Positions 9,113 to 20,717 of a DNA stretch of 64,000 bases are shown in pieces. Numbering within the stretch: position 1 is the first letter of the stretch; each line of letters begins with the position of its first letter. The notes below the pieces were generated by a model. It had not been told where the DNA came from and made no database searches. It saw only the letters and a list, made by a program, of their open reading frames with translations. Position numbers and translations under genes: made by a program. The stretch comes from Comamonas sp. 26 (lineage in GTDB: Bacteria > Pseudomonadota > Gammaproteobacteria > Burkholderiales > Burkholderiaceae_C): positions 930,001 to 994,000 of the forward strand of contig NZ_PEFL01000001.1 in NCBI RefSeq assembly GCF_002754475.1, in the 5' to 3' direction.

Positions 9113-9340
9113 ATGCAAGTAGACCAAGAAGTTGATACCCGCGGCCTGAACTGTCCGCTGCCCATTCTCAAAGCCAAGAAGGCATTGGCTGCCATGCAAA
9201 GCGGTCAACTGCTGAAAGTAGTGGCGACCGATACCGGTTCTATCCGTGACTTTCAGGCATTTGCCAAACAGACGGGCAATGAGCTGGTCGAGCAACAGAC
9301 CGTGGGTGATGAGTTCATTCACATTCTCAAGCGCCGCTGA
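9113..9340 (+). CDS. tusA: TusA-family sulfurtransferase/sulfur carrier
   Basis: A 75-residue cytoplasmic protein with the TusA/SirA signature DTRGLNCPLPILKAKKAL. C14 is the persulfide-carrying cysteine in the CPxP motif. TusA relays sulfur from IscS for tRNA 2-thiouridine and other uses. The start at ATG 9113 is preceded by GACGAGGAAA, and the length equals the family norm. Monocistronic, ending in a bidirectional terminator shared with galU. The family also contains sulfur-oxidation carriers; no sox or hdr genes are nearby to suggest that role. Confidence 0.92.
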   Translation: MQVDQEVDTRGLNCPLPILKAKKALAAMQSGQLLKVVATDTGSIRDFQAFAKQTGNELVEQQTVGDEFIHILKRR

Positions 9341-9371
9341 ATAATGCTCTTGATTTGAGAGCGGATGACGC

Positions 9372-9400
9372 AAAAAAGGCCTGCGATTGCAGGCCTTTTT
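9372..9400. terminator. Bidirectional terminator between tusA and galU
   Basis: The hairpin AAAAAAGGCCTGC-GAT-TGCAGGCCTTTTT has A/T runs on both sides. It sits between the convergent stops of tusA (9340) and galU (9417). Confidence 0.92.
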
Positions 9401-9416
9401 CTTTGAGGCGATTGGT

Positions 9417-10304
9417 TTACAGGCTCAAACTCTTGAGGTAATCGCGGAAGCTGCTGCCCACGTCAGCGTGCTGAAGTGCAAGCTCCACAGTAGCTTGCAA
9501 AAAACCTTCTTTGCTGCCGCAGTCATAGCGCTTGCCAGCGTACTGGAAGGCGTAGATGGTCTCGTGCTGCATCAGGCGCTCAATGGCATCGGTCAGCTGA
9601 ATTTCGCCGCCAACGCCCTTGGGCTGGTTGCGGATTTCATCAAAAATGCGGGGCGTCAGCACATAGCGGCCTGCTACACCCATGCGCGATGGGGCGACTT
9701 CTGGCGCGGGCTTTTCCACGATTTCATCAATACGCATCAGCGGACCACCGGCAGGCTCGCCCTTGACGATGCCGTAGCGCTTGGTTTGCTCCAGTGGCAC
9801 TTCCTGCACGGCAAGCAGCGAGCGGCCTTGCTTCTGGAAGGCTGCCGTCATCTGCGCCATTACGCCGGGGCCACCGTTGTCACCGGTCATCAAGTCGTCG
9901 GCAAGGATGACGGCAAACGGTTCGTCGCCCACCAGAGGCTCTGCGCACAGCACGGCGTGGCCCAGACCCAGAGAGCGAGGCTGACGCACAAACAGGCAAT
10001 TCATGTCGGCTGGGCTGATGCTGCGCACCAGATCCAGCATGGCGTGCTTGCCTGCGCGTTCCAGCTCGTTCTCCAGCTCGTAGGCGGTGTCGAAATGGTC
10101 TTCAATGGCGCGCTTGCTGCGGCCGGTCACAAAGATCATGTCGCGAATGCCAGCCTCATAGGCTTCTTCGACGGCGTACTGGATTAGGGGCTTGTCCACC
10201 ACGGGCAGCATCTCCTTGGGAGAGGCTTTGGTGGCAGGCAGAAAGCGGGTGCCAAGACCCGCAACGGGAAACACGGCTTTGCGAACGCGGGTTTGATTGT
10301 TCAT
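9417..10304 (-). CDS. galU: UTP-glucose-1-phosphate uridylyltransferase
   Basis: A 295-residue enzyme making UDP-glucose from UTP and glucose-1-phosphate, feeding LPS, capsule and other glycans. The N-terminal nucleotide loop is [23 protein letters not shown], here seen as [11 protein letters not shown] at about residues 16-26. Next come [18 protein letters not shown] residues and, later, FAVILADDL (metal-binding Asp) and [10 protein letters not shown]. Length fits the bacterial GalU family. Preceded by valS on the same strand with a terminator between them, so it probably has its own promoter. Confidence 0.96.
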   Translation of the reverse strand: MNNQTRVRKAVFPVAGLGTRFLPATKASPKEMLPVVDKPLIQYAVEEAYEAGIRDMIFVTGRSKRAIEDHFDTAYELENELERAGKHAMLDLVRSISPADMNCLFVRQPRSLGLGHAVLCAEPLVGDEPFAVILADDLMTGDNGGPGVMAQMTAAFQKQGRSLLAVQEVPLEQTKRYGIVKGEPAGGPLMRIDEIVEKPAPEVAPSRMGVAGRYVLTPRIFDEIRNQPKGVGGEIQLTDAIERLMQHETIYAFQYAGKRYDCGSKEGFLQATVELALQHADVGSSFRDYLKSLSL

Positions 10305-10331
10305 GAGATGTACTTTGGGGTAGAGATGAAC

Positions 10332-10356
10332 AAAAGGCGCAGTTGCCTGCGCCTTT
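10332..10356 (-). terminator. Terminator after valS
   Basis: The hairpin AAAAGGCGCAG-TTGC-CTGCGCCTTTT lies between the valS stop (10378) and the galU start (10304). Confidence 0.85.
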
Positions 10357-10377
10357 TCCTATCACTCGCTCAGCATA

Positions 10378-13290
<2,913 letters not shown>

Positions 13291-13420
13291 GGCTGCGGTG
13301 CAAAAAGTTCTGAAAATGAAAACGGCATCCGTGGAGGGGATGCCGTCTGCATAGAAATTAGGACGGATTGCCAATGATTTTAGCGATCCGATCCGCTGAT
13401 GGGGACAGTAGGCCTTATTT

Positions 13421-13464
13421 CAGCGCTTGGCGCTTATCTATCAAGCGCAAGCTGCTATCAAAAT
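13421..13464 (+). repeat. Family A palindromic repeat (copy 2)
   Basis: GCGCTTATCTATCAAGCGC with the flanking GCTGCTATCAAAAT. It lies in the valS-VOC intergenic region, upstream of the valS start. Confidence 0.75.
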
Positions 13465-13502
13465 TTAAAAGCTCAAAACCGCCATATGTCTGCAACGAGA
13501 CG

Positions 13503-13574
13503 CCAAGCAAGCGCCGCCGCGACACGAAGCTGCCGTCCCCCTTGGGGGGAGGCGCGTAGCGCCTCATGGGGGAG
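13503..13574 (-). repeat. Family C repeat (copy 1), directly after a stop codon
   Basis: Contains GCAAGCGCCGCCGC, then CCCCCTTGGGGGGAGGCGCG and TAGCGCCTCATGGGGGAG. It abuts the stop of the VOC gene (13575). Matching copies lie at 23717 (after flhC) and 27378 (after the EamA gene), always in the same orientation to the preceding gene. The CCCCC/GGGGG and GGCGCG/GCGCC blocks can form nested hairpins. Confidence 0.75.
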
Positions 13575-14225
13575 TTATTTCCCAGGGACAAATTCCGGCC
13601 GGTCATTGCCCTGAGGCTTGAGCGCCTCAGCGGTCTTTCCCTCTGCACGCTCCCTGCGCCACTGCTCCTTGCGGGCTGTCCACTCCGCCAGACGGGCGTG
13701 GGCCGTGGTGCTTTCTTTTTGCATTTGCATGGCATCGGCCAACTGTGCGGTCAGCTCCAGACGAATGCCATTGGGGTCGAAGAAGTAAATGCTTTTGAAG
13801 ATGTGGTGATCCGTCACGCCCAGCACTTCCACGCCGCAGGCCTGCAGTCGGGCCTTGGTGTTTTCCAGCTCCTCCACGGTGTCGACGCGAAACGAGATGT
13901 GGTTGATCCAGATGGGGCTGTTGGGTGAGGGCAGGGCCGCTTCGTCGTCGCCAATGTCAAAAAAGGCGATGAAGGAGCCATCCTTCAGGCGAAAGAAGAA
14001 GTGGGTGTACGGGCAGTACTCGCCGGTGGAGGGGACGTAGTCGCTCTGAATGATGTGATAGAGCGGCAGGCCCAGAATATCTTCGTAGAAGTGACGGGTC
14101 TCTTCGGCATCTTTGGCCTTGTAAGCGTAGTGATGCAGCTGCTGCACGCTGGCGGGAGCGGGCAGCTGGCTCATGTCGACACGCTGGGGCTGGGAGTAAA
14201 CCGGTGTCGGGGCGGACTGGCTCAT
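13575..14225 (-). CDS. VOC superfamily (glyoxalase/dioxygenase-fold) protein
   Basis: A 216-residue protein. Residues about 28-155 form a vicinal-oxygen-chelate module: HHYAYKAKDAEETRHFYEDILGLPLYHI (first beta-alpha-beta unit with a metal-site His), then FIAFFDIG, WINHISFRVDTVEELE and FDPNGIRLELTA (the typical metal-ligand Glu). A charged helical tail of about 55 residues follows, rich in Arg and Glu. The metal sites look complete, but the substrate is not evident; VOC proteins include dioxygenases, glyoxalases and resistance proteins. Single gene; its 3' end meets a family C repeat. Confidence 0.88.
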   Translation of the reverse strand: MSQSAPTPVYSQPQRVDMSQLPAPASVQQLHHYAYKAKDAEETRHFYEDILGLPLYHIIQSDYVPSTGEYCPYTHFFFRLKDGSFIAFFDIGDDEAALPSPNSPIWINHISFRVDTVEELENTKARLQACGVEVLGVTDHHIFKSIYFFDPNGIRLELTAQLADAMQMQKESTTAHARLAEWTARKEQWRRERAEGKTAEALKPQGNDRPEFVPGK

Positions 14226-14333
14226 GGATGTCTCCTTGGATTTTTTGAGAATGCTGGAATTCTACTATTCGTAATTGATTAACCTAAAGTAAATTTTAAT
14301 CAGGGGATTCACGGGCATGAATCCAACGTACAC

Positions 14334-14369
14334 AAAAAAGCCCAGGCCGCTTTCACGGGCTGGGCTTTT
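14334..14369 (-). terminator. Terminator-like hairpin near the yceI cluster
   Basis: AAAAAAGCCCAG and CTGGGCTTTT form a stem around a GC-rich loop. It lies 27 bp after the stop of the YceI gene at 14396 and reads into T's on the minus strand. Confidence 0.85.
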
Positions 14370-14395
14370 GAAGGCAATGAAGCCGCTGATTCCGC

Positions 14396-14971
14396 TTATT
14401 GCTTCACCGCTTCAATGCTCATGACCAGACGCACTTGCTTGGGGAAGCCGTAGGAGATGCCGTAGTCCACGCCCCACTGGGTGCGGTCGATGGTGGCTTC
14501 AAAGTCGCCGCCGCAGACCTCACGCTTTTGCAGCATGGGGCTTTCGTAGCAGGTGAACTTGTTGGCCTTGATGGTGATGGGAGCAGTCTTGCCCAGCATG
14601 GTCAGCTGGCCGGTGACTTCCTTGAGCTTGTCGCCGTCAAACACAAACTTGTCGGAGACAAACTTGGCGGTGGGGAATTTCTCCACGTTGAAAATGTCGG
14701 CGCTTTGCAGATGTTTGTTGAAAGCGGGCGTGCCAGAGTTCACCGAAGTCATGTCCAGCTCGATCTCGACCTTGCCTGTCTTGGCGGCCTTGTCGAACTG
14801 CACGGAGCCACTCTTCTTGTCAAAGCGCGCGCGGTTGGTCGAGGCACCGAAGTGGTCGATCTCGAACGTCGCGAATGTATGGGTAGGGTCGATCGCGTAA
14901 GTCGCGGGGGCAGCCTGGGCGGCCGAAGCAAACAGGGAAGCAGCGGCCAGGGCGAACAATGCAGAACGCAT
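14396..14971 (-). CDS. YceI-family periplasmic protein (first of two)
   Basis: A 191-residue secreted protein with a Sec signal peptide (residues 1-20, cut after SAAQA). The YceI lipocalin-like barrel follows: YAIDPTHTFATFEIDHFG, then KTGKVEIELDMTSVNSG, FNVEKFPTAKFVS and WGVDYGIS. The family binds long isoprenoid chains such as ubiquinone precursors in structural studies. ATG 14971 with AAGGA upstream is preferred to 15004. It follows a paralog and a cytochrome b561 on the same strand, and shared quinone-related function is plausible but inferred. The terminator follows at 14334-14369. Confidence 0.9.
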   Translation of the reverse strand: MRSALFALAAASLFASAAQAAPATYAIDPTHTFATFEIDHFGASTNRARFDKKSGSVQFDKAAKTGKVEIELDMTSVNSGTPAFNKHLQSADIFNVEKFPTAKFVSDKFVFDGDKLKEVTGQLTMLGKTAPITIKANKFTCYESPMLQKREVCGGDFEATIDRTQWGVDYGISYGFPKQVRLVMSIEAVKQ

Positions 14972-15008
14972 GGTGAAAAATCCTTGAGGGGTTGGAACTA
15001 TCAAAACA

Positions 15009-15050
15009 TGAGCTGCTAGCGCTTATCTATCAAGCGCTAGAGGCTAAAAA
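15009..15050 (-). repeat. Family A palindromic repeat (copy 3)
   Basis: AGCTGCTAGCGCTTATCTAT followed by CAAGCGCTAGAGGCT. It lies between the two yceI paralogs, starting 4 bp from the end of the upstream one. Confidence 0.8.
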
Positions 15051-15053
15051 GAC

Positions 15054-15629
15054 TTAAATCTTGCCGAAGCCAGTCAGGGCCAGCTTGAACTGCACTGTGA
15101 CCTCGTCGGCCACCATGGAGGTGTCCTTCCAGTCGCCGTCGCCAATCTTGAAGGTCAGGCGCTTGAGCGGCAGGGTGCCGGTGGCCGTGGTGGTGGCGCC
15201 GGACTGGGTCAGCGTCACGGGCAGGCTCACCTTTTGCGCATTGCCCTTGACGGTCAGCGTGCCATCGACCTGGAACTTGCCGCCGCCCAGAGCCTTGACG
15301 GCGCTGGAGTCAAACGTGGCCTGAGGGAACTTGGCGACATTGAACCAGTCCGCCTTGGGCAGCTCGGCATCGGTTTCCTTGGCACCCATGGTGGCGCTGC
15401 CGGTGTCGATGCTGAAGTGAATCTTGCTTGCCTCGGGCTTGGCGGCGTCAAAGGCAATCTTGGCGTCGAATTTCTTGAAGTGGCCCTTGAGCGGCACGCC
15501 CATCTGCTTGGCCTCAAAGTTGACGGCGCTTTGTGCTGGCACCAGAGCCTGATCGGCCAGAGCCTGGTTGGAGATTGCGGCAACGCCCAACGCGGCGGCG
15601 ACAGCAGTGGTTTTGAACAAATGCTTCAT
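15054..15629 (-). CDS. YceI-family periplasmic protein (second of two)
   Basis: A 191-residue paralog of the downstream YceI protein. The Sec signal peptide spans residues 1-25 (MKHLFKTTAVAAAL..., cut after ALA). Core motifs are LVPAQSAVNFEAKQMGVPLKG, FDAKIAFD, ADWFNVAKFPQATF and LPVTLTQ. The two paralogs differ clearly in sequence, so the duplication is old. It lies 35 bp after the cytochrome b561 gene; YceI and b561 genes are adjacent in many proteobacteria. No Cys pair or metal site is seen. Confidence 0.9.
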   Translation of the reverse strand: MKHLFKTTAVAAALGVAAISNQALADQALVPAQSAVNFEAKQMGVPLKGHFKKFDAKIAFDAAKPEASKIHFSIDTGSATMGAKETDAELPKADWFNVAKFPQATFDSSAVKALGGGKFQVDGTLTVKGNAQKVSLPVTLTQSGATTTATGTLPLKRLTFKIGDGDWKDTSMVADEVTVQFKLALTGFGKI

Positions 15630-15664
15630 GGAAACAGACTCCGTGGTTTTCTGGAAAACAAGGG

Positions 15665-16228
15665 TTAGCGGCTGCCGGGCAGCATGCGGCAGAGGAGACC
15701 GTCGCGGTCGATGATCTGGTGCTTGATGACGGCTGCGACATGCAGCACCACCAGCGCGGCCAGGGCATAAGCCAGATAGCCATGCCAGGGCTTGAGGGCT
15801 TCGGCCAGCTCGGAGCTTTTGCTCACCAGATCGGGCAGGGGCAATTGGCCAAACAGCACGATGGGAAAGCCGGCTGCCGAGCTGTACATCCAGCCCACCA
15901 GCGGAATCGCAAAAAACAGCGCATACATCAGGTGGTGCGTGCCGTGGTGGGCCACGCGCTGCCAGGCTGGCATGGTGCGGGTGACTGCGTCAGGCAGCTC
16001 TGGCGGGCGATGGGTGATGCGCCAGATAAGGCGCAGTGCCGACAGCATCAGAATCGTCATGCCCGCCCATTTGTGCCAGTTGAAGTACTTCAGGCGTGTG
16101 GGCGAGAAGGGCAGGCCTGTCATATAGAGACCAAAGGCAAAGATGCCGATCAGCGCCAGGGCCAACAGCCAGTGAAGGGCAATGGCTGTGGTGCTGTAGC
16201 GCTTGGCGAAAGAAGAGGCGTTGTTCAT
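15665..16228 (-). CDS. Cytochrome b561
   Basis: A 187-residue inner-membrane protein with four transmembrane segments and the expected haem-ligand His residues: ALHWLLA near residue 19, HKWAGMT near 52, HHGTHHLMY near 95 and LHVAAVIKHQ near 160. The family moves electrons between quinol and periplasmic acceptors such as superoxide in CybB. It is first in the b561-YceI-YceI unit. There is no CcmA- or periplasmic haem-protein partner close by. The name is firm; the electron acceptor is unknown. Confidence 0.92.
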   Translation of the reverse strand: MNNASSFAKRYSTTAIALHWLLALALIGIFAFGLYMTGLPFSPTRLKYFNWHKWAGMTILMLSALRLIWRITHRPPELPDAVTRTMPAWQRVAHHGTHHLMYALFFAIPLVGWMYSSAAGFPIVLFGQLPLPDLVSKSSELAEALKPWHGYLAYALAALVVLHVAAVIKHQIIDRDGLLCRMLPGSR

Positions 16229-16355
16229 GTTGCTGCAAAAAAAGAAAGTGCGACCATCGCGCTAGCCATGCAGTGTATGAAGCGAGCTGTGCAAAAAGGT
16301 TCAGCGGGTTTGAGTAAACAATTCAAAAAAGCTGAATGATGGCGGCGCTGAAATG

Positions 16356-16387
16356 AAAAAGCCCCGAGCTTTTACAAGCTAGGGGCT
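16356..16387 (-). terminator. Terminator of the hemCDXY operon
   Basis: AAAAAGCCCC and GGGGCT enclose a second stem GAGCTTTTACAAGCT. It reads into T's on the minus strand, 17 bp after the hemY stop. Confidence 0.88.
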
Positions 16388-16403
16388 GGTTGGATGGGGC
16401 TTT

Positions 16404-17714
16404 TTACGCCTCGCGTGCCGGGTTTTCCGGCAGCACCACCATGGCCTGTGCCGCCAGCTTCCAGGCGATGGCGGAGGCTTCCATGTCGCCGCGGTGCTCG
16501 GCCATCAGCGCCAGTCGCTGCCAGGCACGGGTGCGCAGCAGCGGGTCTTGCAGCAGGGGCGCGGCGCGGGTCAGCAGTTGCTGTGCTTTGCCCCAGAGCT
16601 CGCGTTGCACACAGGCCATGCCGGCCAGGTATTGCAGGCGCGGCTCGCGAGGATGGGCGTTGGACGCCGCTTCAATACGGGCCAGCCATGCGCCATCGAG
16701 CTTGCTCAGGCAGGACTGCAACACTTGCACCAGTTTGGGCAGATGGGCTTCGGTGCGCGGGCTGGGGTGGCCCAGCAAATGCTCCCACACGGGCAGCAGC
16801 CAGGTGCGGGCTTGCTGGGCTTCGCCGCCCAGCTCGATTAGGCGCTCGGTGGCGGGAATGGCCACTTCGGGCATGGCGCGTTCGTCTTCGTCCAGCGACA
16901 GCCAGAACTGCTGCAGCGATGAAGTGTCGCGTGCATCGCGAATGCTGGCCAGCAGCAGGCCGCGCACCACGCTGGCCGATGCGGCGGGCGAGAAGGCGCG
17001 GTGCTTTGCCAGCAGGCGGGCGGTATCCAGCGCAATGTGCGTATCGCCTGCGAGGCGCGCGGCCTTGAGCTTGATGCGCAGGGCAATGGTGCGGCGGGCC
17101 GCGCCCAGCGGCAGTTCGCCAAGGCGGCGCATAGATTCGGCGGCATCGCGGTCATCCAGCGCCCAGCGGGCGGCACGCATTTGCGCACCTTCGCGGATTT
17201 CGTCGTCCTGCGTGTTGCCAGGGATGGGCAGCGTGTCTAGGGCTTTCTGCCAGTGCCTGTCACGCAGAGGCGTATCTTGCAGGGCGTGTGATGCGTCGGC
17301 GGCAATCAGATGGGCGGTGGCACTCAGGCGCTCGCCGTAGGGCAGGGCAGCGCCGCCTTCACGCAGCGACAATGCGGTAGACAAGGTCGTCAGCGCTGCC
17401 TTGCGGGCACGCACAAAGCGGCCAGCCTGCAGATGAGAGAGCGCTTCCAGCAGACTCTGGTTCATGGCGCGTTCTTTTTGCTGCATGCGCCAGCGGCGGG
17501 CCTGATGCGGCATTTGCACCAGCGCAGCCAGTGCGCGCAGCGCGGCATAGACCAGTGCAAAGCTCAGAAAGAGCAGGACGATGGCCAGATTCAGCGACAT
17601 GTCCACCCGGTAGGGCGACCAGAACCAGGTGATCGAGCTCTGGTTATTGCCTGCAAACAAGGCCAAGGCTACAGCCATGGCAAACAAACCCATTAACCAC
17701 AAGGCGGCGCGCAT
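16404..17714 (-). CDS. hemY: HemY-like membrane TPR protein
   Basis: A 436-residue protein. Two N-terminal membrane segments (residues 1-20 and 40-65) enclose the HemY_N motif WFWSPYRVDMSLN. The rest is a helical TPR array (LSHLQAGRFVRARKAAL, and WGKAQQLLTRAAPLLQDPLL near the end). Despite the symbol this is not the Bacillus protoporphyrinogen oxidase HemY; its role in haem metabolism is undefined, with coproporphyrin handling proposed. It starts 18 bp after hemX in the hemC-hemD-hemX-hemY operon. Confidence 0.92.
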   Translation of the reverse strand: MRAALWLMGLFAMAVALALFAGNNQSSITWFWSPYRVDMSLNLAIVLLFLSFALVYAALRALAALVQMPHQARRWRMQQKERAMNQSLLEALSHLQAGRFVRARKAALTTLSTALSLREGGAALPYGERLSATAHLIAADASHALQDTPLRDRHWQKALDTLPIPGNTQDDEIREGAQMRAARWALDDRDAAESMRRLGELPLGAARRTIALRIKLKAARLAGDTHIALDTARLLAKHRAFSPAASASVVRGLLLASIRDARDTSSLQQFWLSLDEDERAMPEVAIPATERLIELGGEAQQARTWLLPVWEHLLGHPSPRTEAHLPKLVQVLQSCLSKLDGAWLARIEAASNAHPREPRLQYLAGMACVQRELWGKAQQLLTRAAPLLQDPLLRTRAWQRLALMAEHRGDMEASAIAWKLAAQAMVVLPENPAREA

Positions 17715-17732
17715 TTCTGTCTCCTCCTCGGG

Positions 17733-18851
17733 TTAGCGCCCGGCCGCTGCAGTGGCCAGGGCATTGAGCGTGTCATCCAGCTGCAGCTGTCCACCAGCAT
17801 GCAAATTGGACTGAATCTGCTGCAGCTGTGCCTGTGCAATCTGGGTGCGGCGCGCGCGGTTGTCGAAGTATTTGTGCAGCAGTGCGCCCGATGCACTCAG
17901 GTCAGCGCGGGCCGATTCCCATTGGCGAGACAGCAGGCCTAGTCTGGCGTTGAGCAGCTGCAGCTTGAGGTTCTCACGTAGAAAATAGCCTTGCTCGGGG
18001 GCGAGCAGTGCGACTTCGGGGTGATCGATGCGGCGCACGCGCACCAGATCGGATGCGCCATTCTTGAAGGAATCCCACACGCGCTGGCTCTGCCCCTGCC
18101 ACCAGGCCCACTGGGTGGCTGACAGGTTGGCGATATCGGCCGTCGCATGGTCTGCGGCGGTGTTTTTGTCTTGCGGCGTGCCGCGGCTGCGTGCGCGGCC
18201 CACATCGTTGATCAGGGGCAGGTCATCGACCTGACGAATCAAGTCTTCAATGCGGCTGAGCACCCCCGTGGTGTCGGTCACGCTCATGCGCGAGAGTTTG
18301 TCCAGATCCAGGTCCAAAGCGCGTACCACGGGCGCAAGGCGCGGCTGAGCCGTGCTTTCCACGCGTTTTTTGGCGGATTTGAGGGTGGTCACCAGCGGCT
18401 GCAGGCTGCCGGATAGCTCGGCCTGTTGCTGAGCCAGCCGCACCGATGACTCAATATCAGCCAACAGATTTTCATCACGCGAGCGGGACATGCTCTGCAT
18501 CAGCTCCTCGAGCTGATTGCGCTGCAGGCTCAACTCGCCCACGCGCGCTTCCATGACGGAAACGCGGGCCGCGCTGTCGCGGGCCAGGTCTTGTGCATCT
18601 TTGGCCAGAGTGCGCGCCTCTACCGATTGAGCACCAGACTGTGCCGACTGGCGTGCCAGCTGCTCTTGCATATTGCCCACGCGCTGCCACAGCATGCCGC
18701 AGGCAATCAGGGCGGCGACGGCTACCACCCCCAGCGTCAGCACCACGGCCATGGGCGTTCCATGGCCGTTGTTTACGGGCGCTGGATTGTCCTGACTGGG
18801 CGGTAGATCTGCGGGCTTGTTATCGGTAGTGGGGATGGCATTAGAGCTCAT
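17733..18851 (-). CDS. hemX: HemX-like membrane protein
   Basis: A 372-residue protein with a Pro/Asn-rich cytoplasmic N-terminus, one membrane helix (about residues 34-54), a long coiled coil (60-190) and a helical C-terminal domain with WAWWQGQSQRVWDSFK and LLAPEQGYFLRENLKLQLLNARL. These match the HemX family, sometimes annotated as a uroporphyrinogen-III methyltransferase although it has no SAM-binding fold. Its ATG overlaps the hemD stop by 4 bases, so expression is coupled. Confidence 0.92.
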   Translation of the reverse strand: MSSNAIPTTDNKPADLPPSQDNPAPVNNGHGTPMAVVLTLGVVAVAALIACGMLWQRVGNMQEQLARQSAQSGAQSVEARTLAKDAQDLARDSAARVSVMEARVGELSLQRNQLEELMQSMSRSRDENLLADIESSVRLAQQQAELSGSLQPLVTTLKSAKKRVESTAQPRLAPVVRALDLDLDKLSRMSVTDTTGVLSRIEDLIRQVDDLPLINDVGRARSRGTPQDKNTAADHATADIANLSATQWAWWQGQSQRVWDSFKNGASDLVRVRRIDHPEVALLAPEQGYFLRENLKLQLLNARLGLLSRQWESARADLSASGALLHKYFDNRARRTQIAQAQLQQIQSNLHAGGQLQLDDTLNALATAAAGR

Positions 18852-19681
18852 AGCCCTGATTCTATAGACGCCACCACGTCGTCCAGACTTGGCCGGCTTT
18901 GCAAAACACGGCCAAAGCCGGCAGCAAGTGCTTTGCTGGCAATGCGATCATGAGTGGTAAGCGCTAACCCAGACCGCCAGTTCTGTGTAGGTAGGAGCTG
19001 TTGCAGGTTGGCAACAGCTTCAGAGCTGCTGAAAAGCCACAGGCTGCCGTCAGTCGCAGATTGCTCCGCCAAATCCAACTGTTGGGCGCTCCATGACGGA
19101 AGTTGGCGCTCATAAACTGCCAGAAACTCCACCTCGGCACCGGCATCACGCAGTTTGGCGGCCAGCCAGTCACGGCCTGCGCCTTCGGTAGGCGGCTGAC
19201 TGGCGGTGTTTTGAATCGTTGCGGCTGGGCTTGCGCCGCGCACAATCAGCACGCGGTCGCCGGGGCGAATTTGCAGGTGCACGTTTTGCCACAGCGATTC
19301 AGATTCGAACTGCGGCGCATCGGGTGATGGGCCATCAATCTGGCAGGCGGGAAGATTTGCTTCCAGCAAGGCGCGCTCTGTGCCCGGGCCGGGCGTCCAT
19401 GCTCTTGTTTCAGTAGCTATCAGCGCTTTTCCATCAAGCGCTAGAGGCTGGTTTTGAGCAAAGAAATGCTGCACTGCATTGCCGCTGACAAACATCACCG
19501 CCCTGTAATAGCCAAGCTGTGCGCGCTGGCGGGCAGCCATTAATGCCTGGCGAGATGCTTTATCGGCACAGGGGCCAATGGCCAGCAGCGGCAAGGCCTC
19601 GGCCAGCAGGCCGCGGGCGCGAAAAGCCTCCACCCAGGGCATCGCATCGTGCAAGGGGCGGGTTACAAGTACGCGGCGCAT
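18848..19681 (-). CDS. hemD: Uroporphyrinogen-III synthase
   Basis: A 277-residue cytoplasmic enzyme that closes hydroxymethylbilane to uroporphyrinogen III. The start is ATG 19681 (MRRVLVTRP), 11 bp after the hemC stop; a longer frame upstream overlaps hemC and is rejected. Family features are the N-terminal RVLVTRPLHDAMPWVE, the central DRVLIVRGASP and the C-terminal WLFSSSEAVANL. Residues about 75-91 (PLALDGKALIATETRA) are encoded by a family A repeat copy at 19411-19457, an unusual case of repeat DNA read as codons inside an essential gene. Confidence 0.95.
   Translation of the reverse strand: MRRVLVTRPLHDAMPWVEAFRARGLLAEALPLLAIGPCADKASRQALMAARQRAQLGYYRAVMFVSGNAVQHFFAQNQPLALDGKALIATETRAWTPGPGTERALLEANLPACQIDGPSPDAPQFESESLWQNVHLQIRPGDRVLIVRGASPAATIQNTASQPPTEGAGRDWLAAKLRDAGAEVEFLAVYERQLPSWSAQQLDLAEQSATDGSLWLFSSSEAVANLQQLLPTQNWRSGLALTTHDRIASKALAAGFGRVLQSRPSLDDVVASIESGL
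19411..19457 (-). repeat. Family A repeat inside hemD
   Basis: CAGTAGCTATCAGCGCTTTT followed by CCATCAAGCGCTAGAGGCTG. It matches the intergenic copy at 15009-15050 (TCAAGCGCTAGAGGCT) but lies wholly inside the hemD frame, contributing about 15 codons without a stop. Confidence 0.8.
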
Positions 19682-19692
19682 GGAAAGTGGGC

Positions 19693-20637
19693 TTAGTCCT
19701 GCTTGGGGGCGGCGGGCACGGCGCCAGCAGCTTGCAGGCGTGTGGCCAGTTGCTCGCCCAGAGCGTTGGCGGAGGCAAAGTCGGTGACGGTGGCGCTGGC
19801 CTGCACGCGGATCAGTCCCTTTTGGCCTTCCATATCGCCCCATGCCGCATCCATATGCAAGGTGTCGCCTTCAAAGCGGCCAAAGGCGGCCAGCGGCATG
19901 GAGCAGCTGCCGCCCATGCAGCGGCTGACGGCGCGTTCAGCCGTCACGGTCAGCCAGGTGGGCATGTGGGCCAGCGGGGCCAGGGCGTCAATGATGTCCT
20001 GACGGTCAGCGCGCACCTCAATACCCAGCGCGCCTTGACCTGCTGCGGGCAGCATGTGGGCGGGGTCGAACTTGGTGCGAATGCGATCGCTCATCTCAAG
20101 ACGCATCAGGCCGGCAGCGGCCAGCACGATAGCGTCGTACTGTCCTTCGTCCAGCTTGCGCAAACGGGTGTTGACGTTGCCGCGCAGCGGCTCAATCTTG
20201 AGGTCGGGGCGCAGGGCTTGAAGCAGAGCCTGGCGGCGCAGGCTGGAAGTGCCAACCACGGCGCCTTGCGGCAGCTCGGCCAGCGATGAGTATTTGTTAG
20301 AGACAAAGGCATCGCGCGGGTCTTCACGGGTCATCACGCAGGCCAGCACAAAGCCTTCGGGCAGCTCCATGGGCACATCCTTCAAGGAGTGCACGGCCAG
20401 ATCGGCGCGTCCTTCTTCCAGAGCAACTTCCAGCTCTTTGACGAATAGGCCTTTGCCGCCGACTTTGGACAGAGCTCGGTCCAGAATCTGGTCGCCCTTG
20501 GTGGTCATGCCCAGCAGGTCAACGGCGTGGCCGCGGCTGCGCAAAATCGCCTGCACATGCTCGGCCTGCCACATGGCCAGCTGGCTTTCGCGGGTGGCAA
20601 TGACGATGAATGCGGGTGTGGACGATTGGGAATTCAT
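19693..20637 (-). CDS. hemC: Porphobilinogen deaminase (hydroxymethylbilane synthase)
   Basis: A 314-residue enzyme that polymerises four porphobilinogens to hydroxymethylbilane. Visible are [12 protein letters not shown] (N-terminal), [41 protein letters not shown] and [12 protein letters not shown]. The dipyrromethane-cofactor Cys lies in [14 protein letters not shown] 20637 (MNSQSSTP) is chosen over 20679. First gene of the hemCDXY operon and divergent from ppc; the 80-bp gap must hold both promoters. Confidence 0.97.
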   Translation of the reverse strand: MNSQSSTPAFIVIATRESQLAMWQAEHVQAILRSRGHAVDLLGMTTKGDQILDRALSKVGGKGLFVKELEVALEEGRADLAVHSLKDVPMELPEGFVLACVMTREDPRDAFVSNKYSSLAELPQGAVVGTSSLRRQALLQALRPDLKIEPLRGNVNTRLRKLDEGQYDAIVLAAAGLMRLEMSDRIRTKFDPAHMLPAAGQGALGIEVRADRQDIIDALAPLAHMPTWLTVTAERAVSRCMGGSCSMPLAAFGRFEGDTLHMDAAWGDMEGQKGLIRVQASATVTDFASANALGEQLATRLQAAGAVPAAPKQD

Positions 20638-20717
20638 AGCAGGCGCAGGTAGCTGACAGGTAACAGGGAATGCTAGCATGGCAAGTTGTCTTACACAGTG
20701 CCCAAGGAGAATAGTCG

